64,000 nt of DNA from Camelus bactrianus (lineage: Eukaryota; Chordata; Mammalia; Artiodactyla; Camelidae): NCBI RefSeq assembly GCF_048773025.1, contig NC_133550.1, forward strand, positions 5,072,176 to 5,136,175, read 5' to 3'. Position numbers and translations under genes: made by a program. Below the pieces are notes generated by a model. That model was not told the origin of the DNA. It made no database searches and worked only from the letters and a program-made list of their open reading frames with translations. Shown one piece after another: positions 1-11,770 of the stretch; within the stretch, counting starts at the first letter, position 1; each line of letters opens with the position of its first letter.

Positions 1-1540
1 TTGCAGGAGAAACATATACTCTGGTTTCTCAGTCTGTTTACTAGTGCCGGTATGACGTTACTGCAGTTTTCACTGTAAATCCGAATTGGAGCTCGTACCA
101 CCCCATATATACATATGGGTTGGAGTTTGCAACTGAAAAGAATCTTTGTGTTCCCAACAAGATTGTTGAAGGACGGCTTCCACACACATTTATCTCTCAG
201 AACTGAGCATGTAGAGAGACGTTCTTTCATCTAGCAAAAAGGGAACTGGTTGCAGGTGAAACTTTTACTCTGGTTTCTCAGTCTGTTTCCTAGTGCCTGT
301 TTGAAATTACTGCAGTTTTCACTGTAAAACCGAGTTGGAGCTCGTACCTCCCCATATATATGTATGGAGTGGAGTTTGCAAGTGAAAAGAAACTTTGTGT
401 TCCCAACAAGCTATGTGAAGGGCGGTTTTCACACACACTTATCTCTCAGAACTGAGCATGTGGAGAGTCGTTCGTTCATCTAGCACAAAGGGAACCCGTT
501 GCAGGAGAAACTATTACTCTGGTTTCTCAGACTGTTTCCTAGTTGCGGATTGAAGTTCCTGCAGTTTTCACTGTAAAACCGAGTTGGCGCTCGTACCTCC
601 TCATATATACGTATAGAGTGGAGTTTGCAAGTGAAAAGAAACTTTGTGTTCCCAACAAGATAGGTGAAGGACGGCTTTCACACACACTTATCTCTCAGAA
701 ATGAGCATGTGGAGAGACGTTCGTTCATCTAGCACACATGGAAAGGGTTTCAGGAGAAACTTTAACTCTGGTTTCTCAGTCAGTTTCCTAGTACCGTTTT
801 GAAATTACTGCAGGTTTCACTGTAAAACCGAGCTGGAGCTCGTACCTCCCTATATATATGTATGGAGTGGGGTTGCTACTGAAAAGAAACTTTGTGTTCC
901 CAACAAGCTAGGTGAAGGGCGGCTTTAACACACAATTATCTCTCAGAACTAAGCATGCGGAGAGACGTTCCTTCATCTAGCACAAAGGGAACGGGTTTCA
1001 GGATAAACTTTTACTATGGTTTCTCAGTCTGTTTCCTAGTACCGGTTTGAAATTACTGCAGGTTTCACTGTAAAACCGAGTGGGAGCTCGTACTTCCGAA
1101 TATATATGTATCGAGTGGGGTTTGCAACTGAAAAGAAACTTTGTGTTCCCAACAAGCTAGGTGAAGGACGGCTTTCACACACAATTATCTATCAGAACTG
1201 AGCATGTGGATAGACGTTCGTTCATTTAGCACAAAGGGAACCTGTTGCAGGAGAAACTTTTACTCTGGTTTCTCAGTCTGTTTCTTAGTTGCGGATTGAA
1301 GTTCCTGCAGTTTTCACTGTAAATCCGAGTTGGAGCTCGTACCTCCCCGTATTTATGTATGGATTGGAGTTTGCATCTGAAAAGAAACTTTGTGTTCCCA
1401 ACAAGCTGCGTGAAGGACGGCATTCACACACAATTATCTCTCAGAACTGAGCATGCGGAGAGACGTTCGTTCATCTAGCACAAAGGGAACGGGTTGCAGG
1501 AGAAACTTTTACTCTGGTTTCTCAGTATGTTTCCTAGTGC
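1..1540 (+). repeat. Left-edge satellite block, diverged monomers
   Basis: About six monomers with no close duplicate noticed elsewhere in the window. They mix the variants seen in the left third of the array, including the gttgcggattgaag type near 545 and 1,290 and the gtaccggtttgaaattactgcagg type near 800 and 1,040. No gene or inserted element is seen. Confidence 0.7.
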
Positions 1541-2400
1541 CGGTTTGAAATTACTGCAGTTTTCACTGTAAAACCTAGTTGGAGCTCTTACCTACCCATA
1601 TATATATATGGAGTGGGGTTTGCAACTGAAAAGAATCTTTGTGTTCCCAACAAGCTAGGAGAAGGACGGCTTTCACACACACTTATCTCTCAGACTGAGC
1701 ATGTGGAGAGACGTTAGTTCATCTAGCACAAAAGGAACGGGTTGCAGGAGAAATATTTACTCTGTATTCTCAGTCTGTTTCCTAGTGCCGGTTTGAAGTT
1801 CCTGCAGTTTTCACTGTAAAACCGAGTTGGCGCTCGTACCTCCCCATATATATGTATGGATTGGAGTTTGCAAGTGAAAAAAAACTTTCAGTTCCCAACA
1901 AGTTAGGTGAAGGGCGGCTTTCACACACACATATCTCTCAGAACTGAGCATGTGGAGAGACGTTCGTTCATCTAGCACAAAGGGAACCTGTTGCAGGAGA
2001 AGCTTTTACTCTGGTTTCTCAGTCTGTTTCTTGTTGCGGATTGAAGTTCCTGCAGTTTTCACTGCAAATCCGAATTGGAGCTCGTACCTCCCCGTATATA
2101 TGTATGTAGTGGATTTTGCAACTGATAAGAAACTTTGTGTTCCCAACAAGCTGGGTGAAGGACGGCTTTCACACACAATTATCTCTCAGAACTAAGCATG
2201 CGGAGAGACGTTCGTTCATCTAGCACAAAGGGAACGGGTTGCAGGAGAAACTTTTACTCTGGTTTCTCAGTGTGTTTCCTACTGCCGGTTTGAATTTCCT
2301 GCAGTTTTCACTGTAAAACCGAGTTGGAGCTAGTACCTCCCCATATATATGTATGGATTGGAGTTCACAAGTGAAAAGAAATTTTGTGTTCCCAATAAGC
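1540..2400 (+). repeat. 14-monomer-spaced duplicate block, copy 1 (partner 5,020-5,880)
   Basis: A run of about 3.5 monomers matches 5,020-5,880 at an offset of about 3,480 bp (14 monomers). Shared rare variants in the same order are aaacctagttgga, then gttggcgctcg followed by an A-run, then tatgtagtgg with actgataag (2,100 and 5,578), then ctactgccggtttgaatttcc. The copies differ by scattered point changes, so the duplication is not recent. Confidence 0.75.
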
Positions 2401-2709
2401 TAGTTGAAGTAAAGCTTTCACACACACTTATCCCTCAGAACTGAGCATGTGGAGAGACGTTCGTTCATCTAGCACAAATGGAAACCGTTGCAGGAGAAAT
2501 TTTATTCTGGTTTCTCAGTCTGTTTCCTAGTGCCGGTTTGAAGTTCCTGCAGTTTTCACTGTAAATCCGAGTTGGAGCTCGTACCTCCCCGTATATATGT
2601 ATGGAGTGGTGTTTGCAACTGAAAAGAAACTTTGTGTTCCCAAAAAGCTGGGTGAAGGACGGCTTTCACACACACTTATCTCTCAGAACTGAGCATGTGG
2701 AGAGACGTT

Positions 2710-3160
2710 CATTCATCTAGCATAAAATTAACCTGATGCAGGAGAAACTTTTACTCTGGTTTCTCAGTCTGTTTCCTAGTTGCGGATTGAAGTTCCTGCA
2801 GTTTTCACTGTAAATCCGAGTTGGGGTTCTTACCTCCCGTGTATACGTATGAAGTGGAGTTTGCAACTGAAAAGAAACTATGTTTTCCCAACAAGATGGG
2901 TGAAGGACGGCTTTCACACACAATTATCTCTCAGAACTGAGCATGCGGAGAGACGTTCGTTCATCTAGCACAAAGGCAACGGGTTGCAGGAGAAACTTTT
3001 ACTCTGGTTTCTCAGTCTGTTTCCTAGTGCCGGTTTGAAGTTCCTGCAGTTTTCACTGTAAAACCGAGTTGGAGCTCGTACCTCCCCATATATACGTATG
3101 GTATGGAGTTTGCATGTGAAAAGAAACTTTGTGTTCCCAACAAGCTAGGTGAAGTACGGC
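2710..3160 (+). repeat. 7-monomer-spaced duplicate block, copy 1 (partner 4,449-4,899)
   Basis: Two monomers marked by the rare taacctgatg variant (2,729) and, downstream, by tatggtatggag (near 3,098). They match 4,449-4,899 at a constant offset of about 1,739 bp. Between the two copies, 3,540-3,690 also resembles 5,030-5,180 through the shared gaattcgtacttcccc variant. Confidence 0.7.
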
Positions 3161-3689
3161 TTTCACACACACTTCTCTCTCAGAACTGAGCATGTGGAGA
3201 GACTTTCGTTCATCTAGCACAAGGGGAATGGTTTGCAGGTGAAACTTTTACTTGTTATCTCAGTCAGTTTCCTAGTGCCGGTTTGAAATTACTGCAGTTT
3301 TCACTGTAAAACCGAGTTGGAGCTCGTACCTCCTCATATATACGTATGGAGTGGGGTTTGCAAGTGAAAAGAATCTTTGTGTTCCCAACAAGCTAGTTTA
3401 AGGACGGCATTCACACACATTTATCTCTCAGAAATAAGCATGTGGAGAGACTTTCGTTCATCTAGCACAAAGGCAACCCGTTGCAGGAGAAACTTTTACT
3501 CTGGTTTCTCAGTCTGTTTCCTAGTGCCGGTTTGAAATTACTGCAGTTTTCACTGTAAAACCTAGTTGGAATTCGTACTTCCCCATATATATTTATGGAG
3601 TGGGGTTTGCAAGTGAAAAGAATCTTTGTGTTCCCAACAAGCTAGGAGAAGGACGGCTTTCACACACACTTATCTCTCAGGAGTGAGCA

Positions 3690-4700
3690 TGTGGAGAGAC
3701 GTTCGTTCATCTAGCACAAATGGAAACCTTTGCAGGAGAAACTTTTACTCTGGTTTCTCAGTCTGTTTCCTAGTGCCGGTTTGAAGTTCCTGCAGTTTTC
3801 ACTGTAAATCCGAGTTGGAGCTCCTACCTCCCCGTATATATGTATGGAGTGGTGTTTGCAACTGAAAAGAAACTTTGTGTTCCCAAAAAGCTGGGTGAAG
3901 GACGGCTTTCACACACACTTATCTCTCAGAACTGAGCATGTGGAGAGACGTTCGTTCGTCTAGCACAATGGAAACGGGTTGCAGGTGAAAATTTACTCTG
4001 GTTTCTCAGCCTGTTTCCTACTGCTGGTTTGAAGTTCCTGCAGTTTTCACTGTAAAACCGAGTTGGAGGTAGTACTTCCCCATATATATATATGGATTGG
4101 AGTTTGCTACTTAAAAGAAACTTTGTGTTCCCAACAAGCTAGGAGAAGGACGGCTTTCACACACACTTATCTCTCAGACTGAGCATGTGGAGAGACGTTC
4201 GTTCATCTAGCACAAAGGGAACGGGTTGCAGGAGAAACTTTTACTCTGGTTTCTCAGTCTTTTTCCTAGTGCCGGTTTGAATTTCCTGCAGTTTTCACTG
4301 AAAAACCGAGTTGGCGCTCGTACCTCCCCTTATATATGTATGGAGTGGAGTTTGCAAGTGAAAAAAAACTTTGAGTTCCCAAAAAGTTAGGTGAAGGGCG
4401 GCTTTCACACACACATATCTCTCAGAACTGAGCATGTGGAGAGAAGTTCATTCATCTAGCATAAATTTAACCTGATGCAGGAAAAACTTTTACTCTGGTT
4501 TCTCAGTCTGTTTCCTAGTTGCAGATTGAAGTTCCTGCAGTTTTCACTGTAAATCCGAGTTGGGGTTCGTACCTCCCGTGTATACGTATGAAGTGGAGTT
4601 AGCTACTGAAAAGAAACTATGTTTTCCCAACAAGATGGGTGAAGGACGGCTTTCACACACAATTATCTCTCAGAACTGAGCATGCGGAGAGACTTTCTTT
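3690..4700 (+). repeat. Four-monomer block shared with 15,630-16,640
   Basis: The order of rare variants here recurs 48 monomers (about 11,940 bp) away: a gtggtgtttgc monomer, then gcaggtgaaaat with ctcagcctg, then a monomer with ctcagactgagc, then gttggcgctcg with ccccttatat, then taacctgatg. This shows that exchange has moved multi-monomer blocks over at least 12 kb. Confidence 0.7.
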
Positions 4701-5019
4701 CATCTAGCACAAAGGCAACGGGTTGCAGGAGAAACTTTTACTCTGGTTTCTCAGTCTGTTTCCTAGTGCCGGTTTGAAGTTCCTGCAGTTTTCACTGTAA
4801 AACCGTGTTGGAGCTCGTACCTCCCCATATATACGTATGGTATGGAGTTTGCATGTGAAAAGAAACTTTGTGTTCCCAACAAGCTAGATGAAGGATGGCT
4901 TTCACACACACTTATCTCTCACAACTGAGCATGTGGAGAGAAGTTCGTTCATCTAGCACAAAGGGAACGGGTTGCAGGAGAAAATTTTTCTCTGGTATAC
5001 CAGTCTGTTTCCTAGTGCC

Positions 5020-5880
5020 GGTTTGAAATTACTGCAGTTTTCACTGTAAAACCTAGTTGGAATTCGTACTTCCCCATATATATTTATGGAGTGGGGTTTG
5101 CAACTGAAAAGAATCTTTGTGTTCCCAACAAGCTAGGAGAAGGTCGGCTTTCACACACACTTATCTCTCAGACTGAGCATGTGGAGAGACGTTCGTTCAT
5201 CTAGCACAAAGGGAACGGGTTGCAGGAGAAAATTTTACTCTGGATTCTCAGTCTGTTTCCTAGTGCCGGTTTGAAGTTCTAGCAGTTTTCACTGTAAAAC
5301 CGAGTTGGCGCTCGTATCTCCCCATATATATGTATGGAGTGGAGTTTGCAAGTTAAAAAAACTTTGAGTTCCGAACAAGTTAGGTGAATGGCGGCTTTCA
5401 CACACACTTATCTCTCAGAACTGAGCATGTGGAGAGACGTTCGTTCATCTAGCACAAAGGGAACCTGTTGCAGGAGAAACTTTTACTCTGGTTTCTCAGT
5501 CTGTTTCCTAGTTGCGGATTGATGTTCCTGCAGTTTTCACTGTAAATCAGAATTGGAGCTCGTACCTCCCCATATATATGTATGTAGTGGAGTTTGCAAC
5601 TGATAAGAAACTTTGTGTTCCCAACAAGCTGGGTGAAGGACGGCTTTCACACACAATTATCTCTCAGAACTGAGCATGCGGAGAGACGTTCGTTCATCTA
5701 ACACAAAGGGAACAGGTTGCAGGAGAAACTTTTACTCTGGTTTCTCAGTGTGTTTCCTACTGCCGGTTTGAATTTCCTGCAGTTTTCACTGTAAAACCGA
5801 GTTGGAGCTAGTACCTCCCCATATATATGTATGGATTGGAGTTTACAAGTGAATAGAAACTTTGTGTTCCCAACAAGCTA
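5020..5880 (+). repeat. 14-monomer-spaced duplicate block, copy 2 (partner 1,540-2,400)
   Basis: Second copy of the block described at 1,540-2,400, with the tcagaattgg and tatgtagtgg variants near 5,550-5,585. It also begins the older 15-monomer unit that continues to about 8.93 kb. Confidence 0.7.
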
Positions 5881-8800
5881 GGTGAAGTGCGGCTTTAACA
5901 CACATTTATCTCTCAGAATTGAGCATGCGGAGAGACGTTCGTTCATCTAGCACAAAGGGAACGGTTTGCAGGAGAAACTTTTACTCTGGTTTCTCAGTCT
6001 GTTTCCTAGTACCGGTTTGAAATTACTGCAGTTTTCACTGTAAAACCGAGTTGGAGCTCGTACCTCCCCATATATATGTATGGAGTGGAGTTTGCAACTG
6101 AAAAGAAACTTTGAGTTCCCAACAAGCAAGGTGAAGAATGGCTTTAACACTCTCTTATCTCTCAGAACTGAGCATGTGGAGAGACATTCGTTCATCTAGC
6201 ACAAAGGGAACGGGTTGCAGGAGAAACTTTTACTCTGGCTTCTCAGTCTGTTTCCTACTGCCGGTTTGAAATTCCTGCAGTTTTCACTGTAAAACCGAGT
6301 TGGAGCTCGTACCACCCCATATATATGTATGGAGTGGAGTTTGCAACTGAAAAGAAACTTTGTGTTCCCAACAAGCTAGGTGAAGGACGGCTTTCACACA
6401 CACTTATCTCTCAGAACTGAGCATGTTGAGAGACGTTCGTTCATCTAGCACAAAGGGAAAGGGTTGCAGGTGAAACTTTTATTCTGGATTCTCAGTCTGT
6501 TTCCTAGTGCCGGTTTGAAGTTCCTGCAGTATTCACTGCAAAACCGAGTTGGAGCTCGTACCTCCCCACATATACGTATAGTGTGGAGTTTGCAAGTGAA
6601 AAGAAACTTTGTGTTCCCAACAAGTTAGTTGAAGGACGGCTTTCACACACACATATGTCTCAGAACTGAGCATGTGGAGAGACGTTCGTTCATGTAGCAC
6701 AAAAAACGGGTTGCAGGAAAAATTTTTACTCTGGTTCCTCAGTCTGTTTCCTTGTGCCGGTTTGAAGTTACTGTAGTTTTCACTGTAAAACCGAGTTGGA
6801 GCTCGTACATCCCCATATATATGTATGGAGTGGAGTTTGCAACTTAAAAGAATCTTTGTGTTCCCAACAAGCTAGGTGAAGGACGGCTTTCACACACACT
6901 TATCTCTCAGTACTGAGCATGTGGAGAGACGTTCGTTCATTTAGCACAAAGGAACGGGTTGCAGGAGAAATTATTACTCTGGTTTCTCAGTCTGTTTCCT
7001 AGTTCCGGATTGAAGTTTCTGTAGTTTACACTGTAAAACCGAGTTGGAGCTCATACCTCCCCATATAAATGTATGGAGTGGGGTTTGCAACTGAGAAGAA
7101 TCTTTTTCTTCCAAACAAGCTAGGTGAAGTACGGCTTTCACACACAATTATCTCTCAGTACTGAGGATGTTGAGAGACGTTCGTTCATTTAGCACAAAGG
7201 TAAAGGACTTCAGGAGAAACATTTACTCTCTTTTCTCAGTCTGTTTCCTACTGCCAGTTTGAAGTTCCTGCAGTTTTCACTGTAAAACCGAGTTGGAGCA
7301 TGTAACTCCCCATATAAATGAAAGGAATGGGGTTTCCAAGTGAAAAGAAACTTTGTGTTCCCAACAAGCTAAGTGAAGGACGGCTTTCACACACATATAC
7401 CTCTCAGAACTGAGCATGCGGAGAGACGTTCGTTCGTCTAGCACAAAGGGAACGGGTTGCAGGTGAAAATTTTACTCTGGTTTCTCAGCCTGTTTCCTAC
7501 TGCTGGTTTGAATTTCCTGCAGTTTTCACTGTAAAACCAATTTGGAACTAGTACCTCCCCTTATATATATATGGAGTGGAGTTTGCTACTTAAAACAAAC
7601 ATTGTGTTCCCAACAAGCTAGGAGAAGGACGGCTTTCACACACACTTATCTCTTCAGACTGAGCATGTGGAGAGACGTTCGTTCATCTAGCACAAAGGGA
7701 ACGGGTTGCAGGAGAAACTTTTACTCTGGTTTCTCAGTCTGTTTCCTAGTGCCGGTTTGAAGTTCCTGCAGTTTTCACTGTAAAACTGAGTTGGCGCTCG
7801 TACCTCCCCATATATATATATGGAGTGGAGTTTGCAAGTGAAAAAACACTTTGAGTTCCCAACAAGTTAGGTGAAGGGCGGCTTTCACACACACTTATCT
7901 CTCAGAACTGAGCATGCGGAGAGACGTTCGTTCATCTAGCATAAAATTAACCTGATGCAGGAGAAACTTTTTCTCTGGTTTCTCAGGCTGTTTCCTACTG
8001 CCGTTTTGAAATTCCTGCAGTTTTCACTGTAAAACCGATTTGGTGCTCGTACCTCCCCAGATATATGTATGGAGTGGAGTTTGCAACTAAAAAGAATCTT
8101 TGTGTTCCCAACAAGCTAGGTGAAGTACGGCTTTCACACACACTTATCTAACAGAACTGAGCATGTGGAGAGACATTCGTTCATCTAGCACAAAGGGAAC
8201 GTTTTGCAGGAGAAACTTTTACTCTGGTTTCTCAGTCTGTTTCCTAGTTGCGGATTGAAGTTCCTGCAGTTTTCACTGTAAATCCGAGTTGGAGCTCGTA
8301 CCTCCCCGTATATATGTATGGATTGGTGTTTGCATCTGAAAAGAAACTTTGTGTTCCCAACAAGCTGCGTGAAGAACGGCATTCACACACAATTATCTCT
8401 CAGAACTGAGCATGCGGAGAGACGTTCGTTCATCTAGCACAAATGGAACGGGTTGCAGGAGAAACATTTACTCTGGTTTCTCAGGCTGTTTCCTACTGCC
8501 GGTTTGAAATTCCTGCAGTTTTCACTGTAAAACCGACTTGGTGCTAGTACCTCCCCATATATATGTATGGATTGGAGTTACCAAGTTAAAAGAAACTTTG
8601 TGTTCAAAACAAGCTAGGTGAAGGGCGGCTTTAACACACACATATCTCTCAGAACTGAGCATGCGGAGAGACGTTCGTTCATCTAGCACAAAGGGAACGG
8701 ATTGCAGGAGAAACTTTTACTCTGGATTCTCAGTCTGTTTCCTAGTGCTGGTTTGAAGTTCCTGCAGTTTTCACTGTAAAACCGAGTTGGCGCTCGTACC

Positions 8801-8930
8801 TCCCCATATATATATGTATGGAGTGGAGTTTGCAAGTGAAAAACACTTTGAGTTTCCAACAAGTTAGGTGAAGGGCGGCTTTCACACACACTTATCTCTC
8901 AGAACTGAGCATGTGGAGAGACGTTCGTTC
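5200..8930 (+). repeat. Older 15-monomer higher-order unit, copy 1 (about 3.73 kb)
   Basis: Landmarks here recur at about +3,732 bp before 9.78 kb and at about +5,724 bp beyond it. The 1,992-bp difference is exactly the younger 8-monomer duplication that interrupts the second copy. Examples are tatgtagtgg at 5,578 against 9,310 and 11,302, ccccacatatacgtatagtg at about 6,567 against 12,291, and gtaaaggacttcagg at 7,200 against 12,924. The copies differ at a few percent of positions. At least one monomer near 6,300-6,420 differs over its second half only, which suggests local conversion. Confidence 0.7.
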
Positions 8931-9778
8931 ATCTAGCACAAAGGGAACCTGTGCAGGAAAAACTTTTACTCTGGTTTCTCAGTCTGTTTCCTAGTTGCGG
9001 ATTGAAGTTCCTGCAGTTTTCACTCCAAATCCGAATTGGAGCTCGTACCTCCCCGTATATATGTATGTAGTGGAGTTTGCAACTGATAAGAAACTTTGTG
9101 TTCCCAACAAGCTGGGTGAATGGCGGCTTTCACACACACTTATCTCTCAGAACTGAGCATGTGGAGAGACGTTCGTTCATCTAGCACAAAGGGAACCTGT
9201 TGCAGGAGAAACTTTTACTCTGGTTTCTCAGTCTGTTTCCTAGTTGCGGATTGAAGTTCCTGCAGTTTTCACTGTAAATCAGAATTGGAGCTCGTACCTC
9301 CCCATATATATGTATGTAGTGGAGTTTGCAACTGATAAGAATCTTGGTGTTCCCAACAAGCTGGGTTAAGGACGGCTTTCACACACAATTATCTCTCAGA
9401 ACTGAGGATGCGGAGAGACGTTCGTTCATCTAGCACAAAGGGAACGGGTTGCAAGAGAAACTTTTACTCTGGTTTCTCAGTGTGTTTCCTACTGCCGGTT
9501 TGAATTTCCTGCAGTTTTCACTGTAAAAAAGAGTTGGAGCTAGTACCTCCCCATATATATGTATGGATTGGAGTTTACATGTGAAAAGAAACTTTGTGTT
9601 CCCAACAAGATAGGTGAACTGCGGCTTTAACACACACTTAGCTCTCAGAATTGAGCATGCGGAGAGACGTTCGTTCATCTAGCACAAAGGGAACGGTTTG
9701 CAGGAGAAACTTTTACTCTGGTTTCTCAGTCTGTTTCCTAGTACCGGTTTGAAATTACTGCAGTTTTCACTGTAAAAC
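7787..9778 (+). repeat. 1,992-bp (8-monomer) tandem duplication, copy 1
   Basis: Positions 7,848-9,778 match 9,840-11,770 with no difference found on reading, at a constant offset of 1,992 (8 x 249). The first 61 bases of the unit show two differences between copies, one near 7,789 and one at 7,847. Upstream of the unit the two flanks diverge clearly (gtgccggtttgaagttcc against gtaccggtttgaaattac), which places the edge. Near-identity marks this as much younger than the surrounding 15-monomer structure. Confidence 0.9.
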
Positions 9779-11770
9779 TGGGTTGGCGCTCGTACCTCCC
9801 CATATATATATATGGAGTGGAGTTTGCAAGTGAAAAAAAACTTTGAGTTCCCAACAAGTTAGGTGAAGGGCGGCTTTCACACACACTTATCTCTCAGAAC
9901 TGAGCATGCGGAGAGACGTTCGTTCATCTAGCATAAAATTAACCTGATGCAGGAGAAACTTTTTCTCTGGTTTCTCAGGCTGTTTCCTACTGCCGGTTTG
10001 AAATTCCTGCAGTTTTCACTGTAAAACCGATTTGGTGCTCGTACCTCCCCAGATATATGTATGGAGTGGAGTTTGCAACTAAAAAGAATCTTTGTGTTCC
10101 CAACAAGCTAGGTGAAGTACGGCTTTCACACACACTTATCTAACAGAACTGAGCATGTGGAGAGACATTCGTTCATCTAGCACAAAGGGAACGTTTTGCA
10201 GGAGAAACTTTTACTCTGGTTTCTCAGTCTGTTTCCTAGTTGCGGATTGAAGTTCCTGCAGTTTTCACTGTAAATCCGAGTTGGAGCTCGTACCTCCCCG
10301 TATATATGTATGGATTGGTGTTTGCATCTGAAAAGAAACTTTGTGTTCCCAACAAGCTGCGTGAAGAACGGCATTCACACACAATTATCTCTCAGAACTG
10401 AGCATGCGGAGAGACGTTCGTTCATCTAGCACAAATGGAACGGGTTGCAGGAGAAACATTTACTCTGGTTTCTCAGGCTGTTTCCTACTGCCGGTTTGAA
10501 ATTCCTGCAGTTTTCACTGTAAAACCGACTTGGTGCTAGTACCTCCCCATATATATGTATGGATTGGAGTTACCAAGTTAAAAGAAACTTTGTGTTCAAA
10601 ACAAGCTAGGTGAAGGGCGGCTTTAACACACACATATCTCTCAGAACTGAGCATGCGGAGAGACGTTCGTTCATCTAGCACAAAGGGAACGGATTGCAGG
10701 AGAAACTTTTACTCTGGATTCTCAGTCTGTTTCCTAGTGCTGGTTTGAAGTTCCTGCAGTTTTCACTGTAAAACCGAGTTGGCGCTCGTACCTCCCCATA
10801 TATATATGTATGGAGTGGAGTTTGCAAGTGAAAAACACTTTGAGTTTCCAACAAGTTAGGTGAAGGGCGGCTTTCACACACACTTATCTCTCAGAACTGA
10901 GCATGTGGAGAGACGTTCGTTCATCTAGCACAAAGGGAACCTGTGCAGGAAAAACTTTTACTCTGGTTTCTCAGTCTGTTTCCTAGTTGCGGATTGAAGT
11001 TCCTGCAGTTTTCACTCCAAATCCGAATTGGAGCTCGTACCTCCCCGTATATATGTATGTAGTGGAGTTTGCAACTGATAAGAAACTTTGTGTTCCCAAC
11101 AAGCTGGGTGAATGGCGGCTTTCACACACACTTATCTCTCAGAACTGAGCATGTGGAGAGACGTTCGTTCATCTAGCACAAAGGGAACCTGTTGCAGGAG
11201 AAACTTTTACTCTGGTTTCTCAGTCTGTTTCCTAGTTGCGGATTGAAGTTCCTGCAGTTTTCACTGTAAATCAGAATTGGAGCTCGTACCTCCCCATATA
11301 TATGTATGTAGTGGAGTTTGCAACTGATAAGAATCTTGGTGTTCCCAACAAGCTGGGTTAAGGACGGCTTTCACACACAATTATCTCTCAGAACTGAGGA
11401 TGCGGAGAGACGTTCGTTCATCTAGCACAAAGGGAACGGGTTGCAAGAGAAACTTTTACTCTGGTTTCTCAGTGTGTTTCCTACTGCCGGTTTGAATTTC
11501 CTGCAGTTTTCACTGTAAAAAAGAGTTGGAGCTAGTACCTCCCCATATATATGTATGGATTGGAGTTTACATGTGAAAAGAAACTTTGTGTTCCCAACAA
11601 GATAGGTGAACTGCGGCTTTAACACACACTTAGCTCTCAGAATTGAGCATGCGGAGAGACGTTCGTTCATCTAGCACAAAGGGAACGGTTTGCAGGAGAA
11701 ACTTTTACTCTGGTTTCTCAGTCTGTTTCCTAGTACCGGTTTGAAATTACTGCAGTTTTCACTGTAAAAC
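9779..11770 (+). repeat. 1,992-bp (8-monomer) tandem duplication, copy 2
   Basis: Second copy, directly abutting the first. After 11,770 the sequence changes from ctgggttggcgctc (as after 9,778) to ccgagttggagctc, which instead continues the older unit seen at 6,047 onward. The junction monomer at 9.68-9.93 kb is therefore a chimera of two monomer types, as expected from unequal crossing-over inside a monomer. Confidence 0.9.
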
